Assembly (NCBI RefSeq): GCF_046348265.1
Contig: NZ_JAXMEO010000012.1
Source: Pelomonas sp937871895
GTDB lineage: Bacteria; Pseudomonadota; Gammaproteobacteria; Burkholderiales; Burkholderiaceae_C
DNA: 64,000 nucleotides
Strand: one strand, 5' to 3'
Below the pieces are notes generated by a model that saw nothing but the letters and a program-made list of their open reading frames with translations, had not been told where the DNA came from and did no database searches. Below are positions 45,500-52,138 of this stretch, piece after piece. The position numbers and the translations under genes were made by a program. Each line of letters begins with the position of its first letter. Positions within the stretch are counted from its first letter, which is position 1.

Positions 45500-46958
45500 G
45501 ATGGGATGGACTCCCCCGTTTGTTTGCCGCGCAAGATCGCGGCGCTGGTTTCCATGGGCGTGGGGATCAGTTTCACAAACACGAGGAGTCCGACATGCAT
45601 GCTACGACCGTGGCCGTGGACCTGGCCAAGAGTGTTTTCCAACTGGCCGTTGCCGATGAACACTGGCGCGTCGTCGAGACGCAGCGGCTCACGCGCTCGC
45701 AGTTCGAGCGCTGGTTCCTGAACCGCCAGGTCGGCCTGGTCGTGATGGAGGCCTGCGGCTCGGCCCACCACTGGGCACGCTGGCTGAACTCGCTGGGCAT
45801 TGAGGTGCGTCTGCTGCCGGCCCAGTACCTGCGGGCCTATGTGCGGCGCAACAAGACGGATGCGACCGATGCGGCCGCGTTGCTGGAGGCAGCTCGCGCG
45901 TCCGACCTTCGACCGGTGCGGGTCAAGTCGGTGGAGCAGCAGGCGCTGCAAGGCTTGCATCGCATCCGCTCGCTGTGGATGGGCACGCGCACTTCGCGCA
46001 TCAACGCGCTGCGGGGCTTCTGCCGGGAGTTCGGCTTGGCGATCCCGCAAGGCGCGCGCACGGGGCTGGAGGTGCTGGGCCGGGTGCTGGCGGATCCGAA
46101 CTCGGCGGTGCCGGGCTTGATTCGCGACAGCGCGAAGCTGTTGCTGGAGGAGGTGCGGCTGCTGGAGGCACGCATCGCACAGGTGGAGCGCGAGCTGGCC
46201 AATGCGGCGCGGCACAGCCCGGCCTGCACGCTGCTCTTGAGCGTGCCGGGCATTGGGCTCTTGACGGCCACGGCGATGGTGGCGGCCACGTCGGGGGATG
46301 TGACGCACTTCAAGGATGCGCGGCACTTTGCAAGCTGGTTCGGGCTGACGCCGCGCGAGTTCAGCTCGGGCAGCACGCGCTTCCTGGGGCGGATCTCCAA
46401 GCAGGGGGACCGCTATCTGCGCATGCTGTTGACGCACGGCGCGCGCAGTGTGCTGCGGGCGGCATCGGCTGCAGTCCAGAAGGGCAAGGTCTTGAGTGGG
46501 GTGCGCGAGTGGGCGCTAGGCGTGCAAGCGCGCTCGAACCACAACAAGGCCACCTGTGCACTGGCCAACAAGCTGGCGCGCATCTGCTACGCGACGCTGC
46601 GGGACCACGAGGTGTTTGACGAGAACTCGCCAGCGGCGAGGAAGGGGCGGCGGCAGACGTTTGCAATGCCGGCTTGAACGCCAAATACCGGAGGACCTCA
46701 ACTCACATCTTCCACCACTTGCGATGGGTTTGATCGACCATCATGGCGAGCCGGGAGCCCTCCCACATCGCGCGACGCCGATAACTCTTCCGGCAGCTGA
46801 GCCTGCCGCTTGCAGCGTGTGGCGCCGCGATGACGCAGATTCCATGTCGGCACGGGACTTCAACGATCCCACTTCAGATGCCGGATATACGACTGCAGGT
46901 GTTTCTCTCAGCCAGCCCACATCGATCAGGCCTTTGCCGTTGTGGGGGAGTCCATATA
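45500..46958 (+). mobile_element. IS110 family, IS1111 group insertion sequence inserted in an attC site
   Basis: The element is about 1.46 kb and interrupts attC 2. Boundaries were placed by comparing with intact attC 5 and are uncertain by about 3 bp. Subterminal inverted repeats tggactccccc (45507-45517) and its complement (46944-46954) are the hallmark of the IS1111 group, which differs from other IS110 members. No target duplication is seen. Members known as IS1111-attC target integron attC sites in the same fashion. Confidence 0.85.
45595..46677 (+). CDS. IS110 family (IS1111 group) transposase
   Basis: The 360-residue enzyme is a DEDD transposase/site-specific recombinase. The N-terminal RuvC-like domain shows VAVDLAKSVFQLAV, VVMEACGSAHHWAR and NKTDATDAAALLEAAR with the acidic residues. 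The C-terminal Transposase_20 domain shows LLSVPGIGLLTATAMVA, HFASWFGLTPREFSSG and the serine region RYLRMLLTHGARSVL. It appears full length and intact. The ATG at 45595 is preceded by a GAGGAG ribosome-binding site. Confidence 0.93.
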   Translation: MHATTVAVDLAKSVFQLAVADEHWRVVETQRLTRSQFERWFLNRQVGLVVMEACGSAHHWARWLNSLGIEVRLLPAQYLRAYVRRNKTDATDAAALLEAARASDLRPVRVKSVEQQALQGLHRIRSLWMGTRTSRINALRGFCREFGLAIPQGARTGLEVLGRVLADPNSAVPGLIRDSAKLLLEEVRLLEARIAQVERELANAARHSPACTLLLSVPGIGLLTATAMVAATSGDVTHFKDARHFASWFGLTPREFSSGSTRFLGRISKQGDRYLRMLLTHGARSVLRAASAAVQKGKVLSGVREWALGVQARSNHNKATCALANKLARICYATLRDHEVFDENSPAARKGRRQTFAMPA

Positions 46959-46970
46959 GAAGGGTTAGGC
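46959..46970 (-). other. attC site 2, right part
   Basis: The bases gaagggttaggc include the core GTTAGGC (46964-46970), identical to the right end of attC 5. Together with 45443-45499 it rebuilds an attC of about 69 bp. Confidence 0.8.
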
Positions 46971-47368
46971 GGCGCATAGTGCACCGCCTTGACTTGCATT
47001 TTTACTTGCAGTGGCTGGCCCATGGAAAGCTCTTGCTTCAAGCGAATGGCGCGAAATGAGGCATAGGCGAGAACAACACGAACGCAGTAGCAGGCTGCAG
47101 ACCGAGAGTGACGAAGAGTGATGAAGCCAGGCCGGACGGCTGAACGCAAGTGCAGGCTGCTCATTCCCGGAGTGGTGAAACGCGTGACAGAGCTTGCGAC
47201 GGCGCAGACAGAAAGCTGGAATGGCTTCAGACGACGAAACTGTGTACCCAGCCAGCGAAGCAAGAACAGCCCGAGCGGAACGAATGAAGTTGCTGCCCAC
47301 GCAGTGCTGACGACGGTAGTTCGAGTTCATGTCGGTGGTGACAGAACGCGTCGCTTTCATCTCGCGCC
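46971..47368 (-). other. Integron cassette without a convincing gene
   Basis: The 400-bp cassette lies between attC 2 and attC 3. Open frames exist on both strands, for example 131 codons on the minus strand ending in the attC core. Their compositions (Cys/His/Ser-rich) and lack of ribosome-binding sites do not support coding. It may act as a promoter or RNA cassette, or carry an unrecognised gene. Confidence 0.5.
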
Positions 47369-47426
47369 GCCTAACGCTTAGGTAAAAGGCGCTCGCAGAG
47401 CGTCCGCTTTGGCCGGAGTGTTATGC
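47369..47426 (-). other. attC site 3
   Basis: A 58-bp site with cores GCCTAAC (47369-47375) and GTTATGC (47420-47426), and an inner imperfect hairpin around aaaggcgctcgcagagcgtccgcttt (48 to 51 bases between cores). Confidence 0.72.
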
Positions 47427-47451
47427 GGCGGGGTTGAATGGAGAAATAACT

Positions 47452-48096
47452 ATGACATGTATTGCGGCAGTTGCAGAGGGTGGAAACGTTTGGATGGGAG
47501 CGGACTCGGCAGGAGTAGCCGGTCTTTCTCTCTCAGTGAGGAAAGACCCGAAAATTTACCGGGTGGGCGATTTCCTATTTGGTTTCACCAGTTCGTTCCG
47601 CATGGGGCAGTTGCTTGGGTACAACTTCAGCCCACCGCTGCACCACGGCGAATGGGATACCGATCGTTACATGACGACCGTGTTCGTTGACGCTTTGCGC
47701 GACACCCTGAAGGCTGGTGGTTACGCCAGGATTCATGACGGAGCAGAAGAGGCTGGAGAATTTTTGGTCGGATACCAAGGCCGCATATTTCGAGTATGCA
47801 GCGACTACCAAGTTGGCGAGAACATTGAACCGTTTGACGCCGTTGGATGTGGCGCGGAACTGGCGCTTGGCGCACTCCACGCGACGCGGGAGAAAACACC
47901 GGATGAACGCATTGGTGCAGCCCTTGAAGCAGCAGAAGCGTTCAGCGCTGGAGTTAGGAGACCGTTCCGCGTAGAGAAGACGCATAACGTTCGAGCTAAC
48001 CGGGCGCCAGCGGCGGGGCGCCAGGCCCGGACTGGCGAAAATGTACCGCGTACCGCCAGACCGGGCCTGGTGGCCCGCCGTTGGTGCTCCGGTTGA
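47452..48096 (+). CDS. Ntn-hydrolase (proteasome-like) family cassette protein, reversed in its cassette
   Basis: The protein begins MTCIAAVAEGGNVWMGADSAG, where Thr2 would become the N-terminal nucleophile after Met removal; the following GADSAG and the KDPKIYRVGDFLFGFTSSFRMGQ segment match bacterial proteasome-beta-like Ntn hydrolases of unknown target. The ATG at 47452 has GGAG 8 bases upstream. The gene reads against the direction of the other cassettes. Its last 36 or so of 214 codons run past the cassette boundary (GCATAAC, 47982-47988) into attC 4, so the C-terminus (RANRAPAAGRQARTG onwards) is encoded by recombination-site DNA. Catalytic activity is inference from the fold. Confidence 0.72.
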   Translation: MTCIAAVAEGGNVWMGADSAGVAGLSLSVRKDPKIYRVGDFLFGFTSSFRMGQLLGYNFSPPLHHGEWDTDRYMTTVFVDALRDTLKAGGYARIHDGAEEAGEFLVGYQGRIFRVCSDYQVGENIEPFDAVGCGAELALGALHATREKTPDERIGAALEAAEAFSAGVRRPFRVEKTHNVRANRAPAAGRQARTGENVPRTARPGLVARRWCSG

Positions 48097-48110
48097 GCGA
48101 GGGGTTAGGC
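47982..48110 (-). other. attC site 4
   Basis: A 129-bp long-form attC with cores GCATAAC (47982-47988) and GTTAGGC (48104-48110). The extended complementary arms include ccgggcgccagcggcgggg / gcccgccgttggtgctccgg and ccaggcccgg / ccgggcctgg. Confidence 0.8.
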
Positions 48111-48122
48111 GGCACTTGCGGA

Positions 48123-48731
48123 CTAGCGCCAAGCAATACTGACTTTCCAACCCGTAACCGACACGGCTGGTTGAAGCACGGCTTCTGCGCTCTTTCGAGC
48201 CGCAATCATCATCTCGGGTCTGGAGCACGCGGCTTCTATTTCACTCTGCCCTTTCTGGAGGGCGCGATTCATTGCTTTTGTCTGACCATCGGTTCCTGGA
48301 ATCAGCGCGGCGATTCCATTGTTGTTTACGGTGTAGAAGCTTGAACCCCCTGTCTTGGGATCATGGTTAAGTCGTGCTGTGATGACCTTAGGACTTGGAA
48401 GAACCAACGTTGCAGTCTTCGCGGCCGGCAAGATCTGTTCGTATTTGGCGGCCTGCAGATCGGTTCCAATCAGACACTCGCCACGTGCAATGAGTAAGAC
48501 GCTAGTTCCGCCGAATCGGAATTCCCACTGGGTCCACGGTATATCTTGCGTGATGCGTTCGTTGAACTCGATGACGTTGGCGTAATTGACTCTCAGTGTC
48601 GCCAGGGTGCCCATTTCTTGAACGGAGACCACTGGTGGGGCTGCGGGTACCTGCTCCTTCTCAGGCTTCAATTTCCATGCAGCCAATGCTGCAAGGGCGG
48701 CCAGAAGAAGGGTGATGAGAATGTTTTGCAT
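48123..48731 (-). CDS. DUF4230 family cassette protein
   Basis: The 202-residue protein has one N-terminal hydrophobic anchor (ILITLLLAALAALAAWKL) and a periplasmic DUF4230-like domain with LATLRVNYANVIEFNE, VLLIARGECLIGTDLQ and ATLVLPSPKVITARLNHDPKT. DUF4230 is a widespread family of unknown function, often membrane-anchored. It is the single gene of a cassette between attC 4 and attC 5, with the stop codon 12 bases from the attC 4 end. Confidence 0.8.
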   Translation of the reverse strand: MQNILITLLLAALAALAAWKLKPEKEQVPAAPPVVSVQEMGTLATLRVNYANVIEFNERITQDIPWTQWEFRFGGTSVLLIARGECLIGTDLQAAKYEQILPAAKTATLVLPSPKVITARLNHDPKTGGSSFYTVNNNGIAALIPGTDGQTKAMNRALQKGQSEIEAACSRPEMMIAARKSAEAVLQPAVSVTGWKVSIAWR

Positions 48732-48764
48732 TGTGCGCGGTGCGGATGAGGCCCGAATTGTGCC

Positions 48765-48833
48765 GCCTAACGTTTGACATGAGAGGCTCGACCCGGCTTG
48801 CCGGGGCGAGTCCTCTCGATGGAAGGGTTAGGC
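48765..48833 (-). other. attC site 5
   Basis: A textbook 69-bp attC with cores GCCTAAC (48765-48771) and GTTAGGC (48827-48833). The arms tgagagg / cctctcg and cccgg-cttg-ccggg form the bottom-strand hairpin. It is nearly identical to attC 2, which suggests both cassettes were formed in related hosts. Confidence 0.88.
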
Positions 48834-49277
48834 GTCACGGCCTGGCTCCTGGCCCGGATGTGGGCCTTCAAGTACCTGAAATGGATCTTCAATGTACTTG
48901 CCGAAGAACTCTTCAAGGCTGCTTGCCACGTGTATGCATTGATCGTCATTGAAGTAGTCCACGAATACGGAACTCGTGTCGTCTTCATTGGGAACCAACC
49001 TATAGCTCCAACAGCTTATGAGGTAGTCGGAGAACAGAACGCCCGTTGCAGTGCTTGTTGCGTTTTCGATTTGTATGTCAGCGAGAGACCAGAGACGCCA
49101 GTATTCCTTGTCCATTTCCGGCATTCCTCCCAGGGTCGCATACATGGAGATGACATCTGCTGTCGCAGTTGATCCGACCTTGCTGAAGGCTGCGCGGACT
49201 GCCGACTCTGGCTCTGCTGGTAGCAGAACCAATCCGTCGCCCTTCCAGCGCTCGATCATCTTGCGAAGGTTTCGCAT
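48828..49277 (-). CDS. SMI1/KNR4 (SUKH) family cassette protein
   Basis: The 149-residue protein resembles the SUKH superfamily: ISMYATLGGMPEMDKEYWRLWSLADIQ, then VLFSDYLISCWSYRLVPNE, and FNDDQCIHVASSLEEFFGKYIEDP. Many SUKH proteins are immunity proteins against polymorphic nuclease toxins. It is the single gene of its cassette, and its TAA stop lies within the core of attC 5. No toxin gene is present nearby, so it would be an orphan immunity gene, possibly protective against competitors. Family assignment is by sequence style and is not certain. Confidence 0.72.
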   Translation of the reverse strand: MRNLRKMIERWKGDGLVLLPAEPESAVRAAFSKVGSTATADVISMYATLGGMPEMDKEYWRLWSLADIQIENATSTATGVLFSDYLISCWSYRLVPNEDDTSSVFVDYFNDDQCIHVASSLEEFFGKYIEDPFQVLEGPHPGQEPGRDA

Positions 49278-49285
49278 CCTTTGAC

Positions 49286-49404
49286 GCCTAACGAACTAGT
49301 TAACTGGCGCCGGAGCCCCGAAGGGGCGTAGGGTACCAATAGCGGCCATAAAAATGCCGAAGGCATGGCCGCTATTGGCGTCCACGTTGAACGCACAGTT
49401 AGAA
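49286..49404 (-). other. attC site 6
   Basis: A 119-bp site with cores GCCTAAC (49286-49292) and GTTAGAA (49398-49404). The long complementary arms include gttaactggcgcc / ggcgtccacgttgaac and ccaatagcggccat / atggccgctattgg. Confidence 0.82.
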
Positions 49405-49416
49405 CTTTGCTGGCGT

Positions 49417-50178
49417 TTAGAATGAATTTAAGATTTCTGCGCGTTTCTTGTCGTATTCACTTTGACTGAGTAGGCCTTTGTTTTTCAAGTCTTGTAGGGT
49501 GTTCAGCCGTTCAGGTATTGTTCTGGATCCGGGGTTTCCGGCCGTTGGCGTCTGGGGCTTTAATTCGCCTTCTGGATCAGTCTGCTTTTGTGTGGGTGGC
49601 AACCTTAATTCAATTAGTGCATTTTGGGTTTTTTGCAGGGCGTCTTCCATTGCTCGACGACCGGCAAAACCATGATCGAAGATCCTTTCGTTATTGGCCG
49701 TGCCGTTGCCTACCACGCGCACATTAGCTAAGTGCTTTCCCGTTGCATCTCTAACGTTATTGGTGAGATCTACCGTGAAATTTGTTGGGGGCCAAGTGAA
49801 GAATCCGTTGCTGCCAGAGTTCGTTACTATTTCCGGCTGGATTACGTAATCAATTCCCTGCTGCTTAAGTCTCGAAAAATCTGGCGCCGCAATTAACTTC
49901 GCCGCATCTTTAAAGACATTTTTTAATGCTTGTTTATATCCTGTTTCAATGTCGCGGTAGGGGAAGTAACGAACATTGTCTCCACCTCCGCCTGGGGTGG
50001 TGACCTCCAAATTAATAAGTGAATCAGGGATGTAGTAGCCGACTATTGCGTTTGATTTCTCAGTATTGGCGCCAAGTGCTTGCAATTTTGTTGTGTCTGG
50101 ATCAACCTTGATGGGGTGTGCACATCCAGCAAGTGTCGTTGCGATGCAAATCAATAATGTCGACGCTAGTATTTTCAT
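49417..50178 (-). CDS. Lipoprotein with C-terminal SHOCT domain (cassette gene)
   Basis: The 253-residue protein begins MKILASTLLICIATTLAGC with a clear lipobox (LAGC), so it is membrane-anchored. The C-terminal 35 residues (ERLNTLQDLKNKGLLSQSEYDKKRAEILNSF region) form a SHOCT motif, a short helical module of unknown function on many secreted proteins. The central part has no recognised family but contains DNVRYFPYRDIETGYKQALK. The gene is visibly AT-richer than all neighbours (runs such as gtattttcatttttgatag), a sign of recent foreign origin. It is the only gene in its cassette. The frame open upstream to 50373 crosses attC 7 and is not part of the gene. Confidence 0.8.
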   Translation of the reverse strand: MKILASTLLICIATTLAGCAHPIKVDPDTTKLQALGANTEKSNAIVGYYIPDSLINLEVTTPGGGGDNVRYFPYRDIETGYKQALKNVFKDAAKLIAAPDFSRLKQQGIDYVIQPEIVTNSGSNGFFTWPPTNFTVDLTNNVRDATGKHLANVRVVGNGTANNERIFDHGFAGRRAMEDALQKTQNALIELRLPPTQKQTDPEGELKPQTPTAGNPGSRTIPERLNTLQDLKNKGLLSQSEYDKKRAEILNSF

Positions 50179-50208
50179 TTTTGATAGTTGAGGTGACGTG
50201 GATAAGGG

Positions 50209-50297
50209 TTCTAACGCCTTAGTTGACCGGCGCCCCGCTCGGAATATCCGAAGCGAGATAGCGGTTTTGGGCGTCCGAGTTGAACGACCAGTTATGC
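50209..50297 (-). other. attC site 7 (closest to the integrase)
   Basis: An 89-bp site with cores TTCTAAC (50209-50215, first base off consensus) and GTTATGC (50291-50297). The arms cttagttgaccggcgcc / ggcgtccgagttgaac-like and ccgctcgg / ccgaagcg give the hairpin. Confidence 0.72.
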
Positions 50298-50639
50298 GTA
50301 GCATGACGGGCGCACCGACCTTGGCGTGACAGGGCGGTGGCAGAAGCAAAGAGGGTGGCACGCACGAGTGCATGCGGCCGGCGCGTAGAACCCACGCGAG
50401 AACCTTTGAGCCGATAGGACGGAGTGTCCACAGGCGTCTCCCTATATGTCATGTTTTCCAGAGCATATCGGAGAGTCTCGCGCGTGCGAATCCCCTGAAC
50501 CGCGCGCGGAGCCAGTTTGAGCGAGTTAGCAACAGAAGTTCGCGCGCGTGAACCATCGTCCAGGCGATGGCGGATAGGCAGAGGTGCCAGTGCGCAAGGG
50601 AAGGTTAGACGCCAGCCTTAGAAGGAGCACAAGCCGGAC
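50298..50639 (-). other. First cassette, no convincing gene
   Basis: The region between attC 7 and the attI candidate has a 77-codon frame on the minus strand (50219-50452) ending inside attC 7. It has no recognisable similarity and a Ser/Arg/Thr-rich composition. A stray GTTAGAC (50604-50610) may be a remnant of another site. Confidence 0.4.
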
Positions 50640-50720
50640 GCATAACGTGTTGTAGACCGCAGGGCGGCGCGGCCTATCACGGCAACCCGCGCCGTAACGG
50701 GTCGCCCCGCGCGCAATCCA
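50640..50720 (-). other. Putative attI site
   Basis: The core GCATAAC at 50640-50646 (GTTATGC on the minus strand) marks the junction between the first cassette and the integrase side. The 75 bases to its right have no attC-like partner core, as expected for attI, which is not palindromic overall. The exact right end is undefined. Confidence 0.5.
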
Positions 50721-50751
50721 AGTGCTTGTCGAGACTGGACTTTCATTCCAT

Positions 50752-50780
50752 TTGACTGTTCATTCATACAGTACTAAATT
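50752..50780 (+). promoter_or_regulatory. intI promoter with embedded LexA box
   Basis: A -35 box TTGACT (50752-50757) and a -10 box TAAATT (50775-50780) are separated by 17 bases. A perfect LexA core CTGT-N8-ACAG (50756-50771) lies between and overlaps the -35 end. Integron integrases in many proteobacteria are controlled by the SOS response through exactly such a box. Confidence 0.75.
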
Positions 50781-50849
50781 TCAGGCCAAAAGCCGCATCC
50801 GTTACAAACTTGCTTGGCCGGTTCGCGGCACCGCCAAGTGGAGGCTGCC

Positions 50850-51920
50850 ATGCTGCCTGCCGTCGTGCGTCCAGCCATCCCTCGCGCGGCTTTGCGCCCG
50901 ACCACCCCTGTCAATTTACCGCCGTTGCGTGCCGTTAGGCTGCTCGACCAGTTGCGTGAACGCGTTCGGATGCTGCACTACAGCCGGCGGACCGAGCAGG
51001 CGTACTTGTACTGGTCTCGAGCCTTCATCCGGTTCCACGGCCTGCGCCATCCGGCGGAGATGGGCGGCCCCGAGGTCGAGGCCTTCCTGACTTATCTGGC
51101 ATCCGACCGCGGGCTGTCTCCGTCTAGCCATCGCCAAGCCTTGTCTGCACTCCTGTTCCTTTATGGCAAGGTGCTGGGGCTGCAGTTGCCCTGGATGCAG
51201 GAGATCGGCCGCCCAGTGCCCAAGCGGCGCTTGCCGGTGGTGCTCAGCGTCGACGAGGTGTTGTCTGTGCTTGCCAGGCTGCAGGGCGAGCATCAATTGC
51301 TGGCGCGACTGCTGTACGGCACGGGGTTGCGCATCACCGAGGCCTTGTGCCTGCGGGTCAAGGACATCGACTTCGCGCAACGCGCGATCTACGTACGCCA
51401 GGGCAAGGGCGGCAAGGATCGGGTGGTGATGCTGCCGCAATCCTTGGTCCAGCCGTTGCGAGAGCAGTTCGGCCGGGTTCGCCAGGTTTGGGCGGCCGAT
51501 GTGGAGTCAGGGCATGCGGGGGTGGAGTTGCCGCATGCTCTGGAGCGCAAGTACCCCCGGGCCGGTGCCAGCTGGGGATGGTTCTGGGTCTTCCCTCAAG
51601 ACCATCATTCCACCGATCCCCGCAGCGGCGTCGTTCGCCGGCACCATCTCTATGACGAGACCTTTCAGCGTGCGTTCAAGCGCGCGGTTCAGGCGGCAGG
51701 CATCGACAAGCCCGCCACGCCTCACACGCTGCGGCACTGTTTTGCGACCCATCTGCTTCAGGCGGGTAGCGACATCCGCACCGTGCAGGAGTTGCTCGGG
51801 CACGCCGATGTGGCGACGACCATGATCTACACCCATGTGCTCAGGATGGGCGGCAGTGCCGTGCGCAGCCCCCTGGACTCACTGCCCGAAGCTGAGGAGC
51901 CGCAAAGCAGTCGCTGGTGA
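50850..51920 (+). CDS. intI: Integron integrase (IntI)
   Basis: The 356-residue tyrosine recombinase inserts and excises cassettes at attI and attC. The catalytic residues are visible: Arg in GTGLRITEALCLR, the HTLRH box in TPHTLRHCFATHLL, and Tyr in TTMIYTHV. The IntI-specific insertion that separates integron integrases from XerC/D is present as ALERKYPRAGASWGWFWVFPQ with the conserved Trp and Phe residues. The ATG at 50850 follows a GGAGG ribosome-binding site; a TTG 36 bases upstream is less likely. The gene appears intact and is transcribed away from its cassette array. Confidence 0.95.
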   Translation: MLPAVVRPAIPRAALRPTTPVNLPPLRAVRLLDQLRERVRMLHYSRRTEQAYLYWSRAFIRFHGLRHPAEMGGPEVEAFLTYLASDRGLSPSSHRQALSALLFLYGKVLGLQLPWMQEIGRPVPKRRLPVVLSVDEVLSVLARLQGEHQLLARLLYGTGLRITEALCLRVKDIDFAQRAIYVRQGKGGKDRVVMLPQSLVQPLREQFGRVRQVWAADVESGHAGVELPHALERKYPRAGASWGWFWVFPQDHHSTDPRSGVVRRHHLYDETFQRAFKRAVQAAGIDKPATPHTLRHCFATHLLQAGSDIRTVQELLGHADVATTMIYTHVLRMGGSAVRSPLDSLPEAEEPQSSRW

Positions 51921-52138
51921 ACTTCCGCCTTCAGCCTATCGCTTGGGCTCGATGAACTTCCGCTTTGGGCACATTGCTGCCGCATGGTCGCCGCCCGCGA
52001 CCGTCCGCAATCGCCGCAAAACGGCCTATCGCAGCCTGCGTTGCGTAGTAGCTCGGAGGCCAAGATCTTGACCCCGGGCTGCCGTAGCGCGCGGCGAGGC
52101 GTTCAAGAGCTTGTACTCAACGCCGCCCGAGCTGGCCC
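51921..52138. other. Intergenic region, no gene seen
   Basis: The stretch between intI and the EAL remnant has no convincing frame. A near-repeat gaacttccgc occurs twice (about 51919 and 51954). Confidence 0.4.

Larger units (their letters stand above)
44912..51920 (-). mobile_element. Sedentary chromosomal integron
   Basis: An integron integrase gene at 50850-51920 (plus strand) is followed to its left by an array of seven attC sites. Their core sequences RYYYAAC and GTTRRRY bound short cassettes, and most cassette genes point left, away from the integrase. The order from the integrase is: a cassette with no convincing gene, SHOCT lipoprotein, SUKH protein, DUF4230 protein, reversed Ntn hydrolase, a cassette without a convincing gene, and an unknown protein. 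An IS1111-group element splits one attC. No antibiotic-resistance gene is present. Confidence 0.88.

Noticed and set aside
46965..47360. 131-codon minus-strand frame in the cassette between attC 2 and attC 3
   Set aside because: No ribosome-binding site, unusual Cys/His/Ser composition and no recognised family; kept only as a gene-less cassette.
50219..50452. 77-codon minus-strand frame in the first cassette
   Set aside because: It ends inside attC 7 and shows no similarity or hydrophobic pattern; evidence is too weak to call a gene.
50604..50646. GTTAGAC and GCATAAC as the two ends of one further attC
   Set aside because: The cores face the wrong way and are only 36 bases apart; no partner RYYYAAC was found to the left of GTTAGAC.
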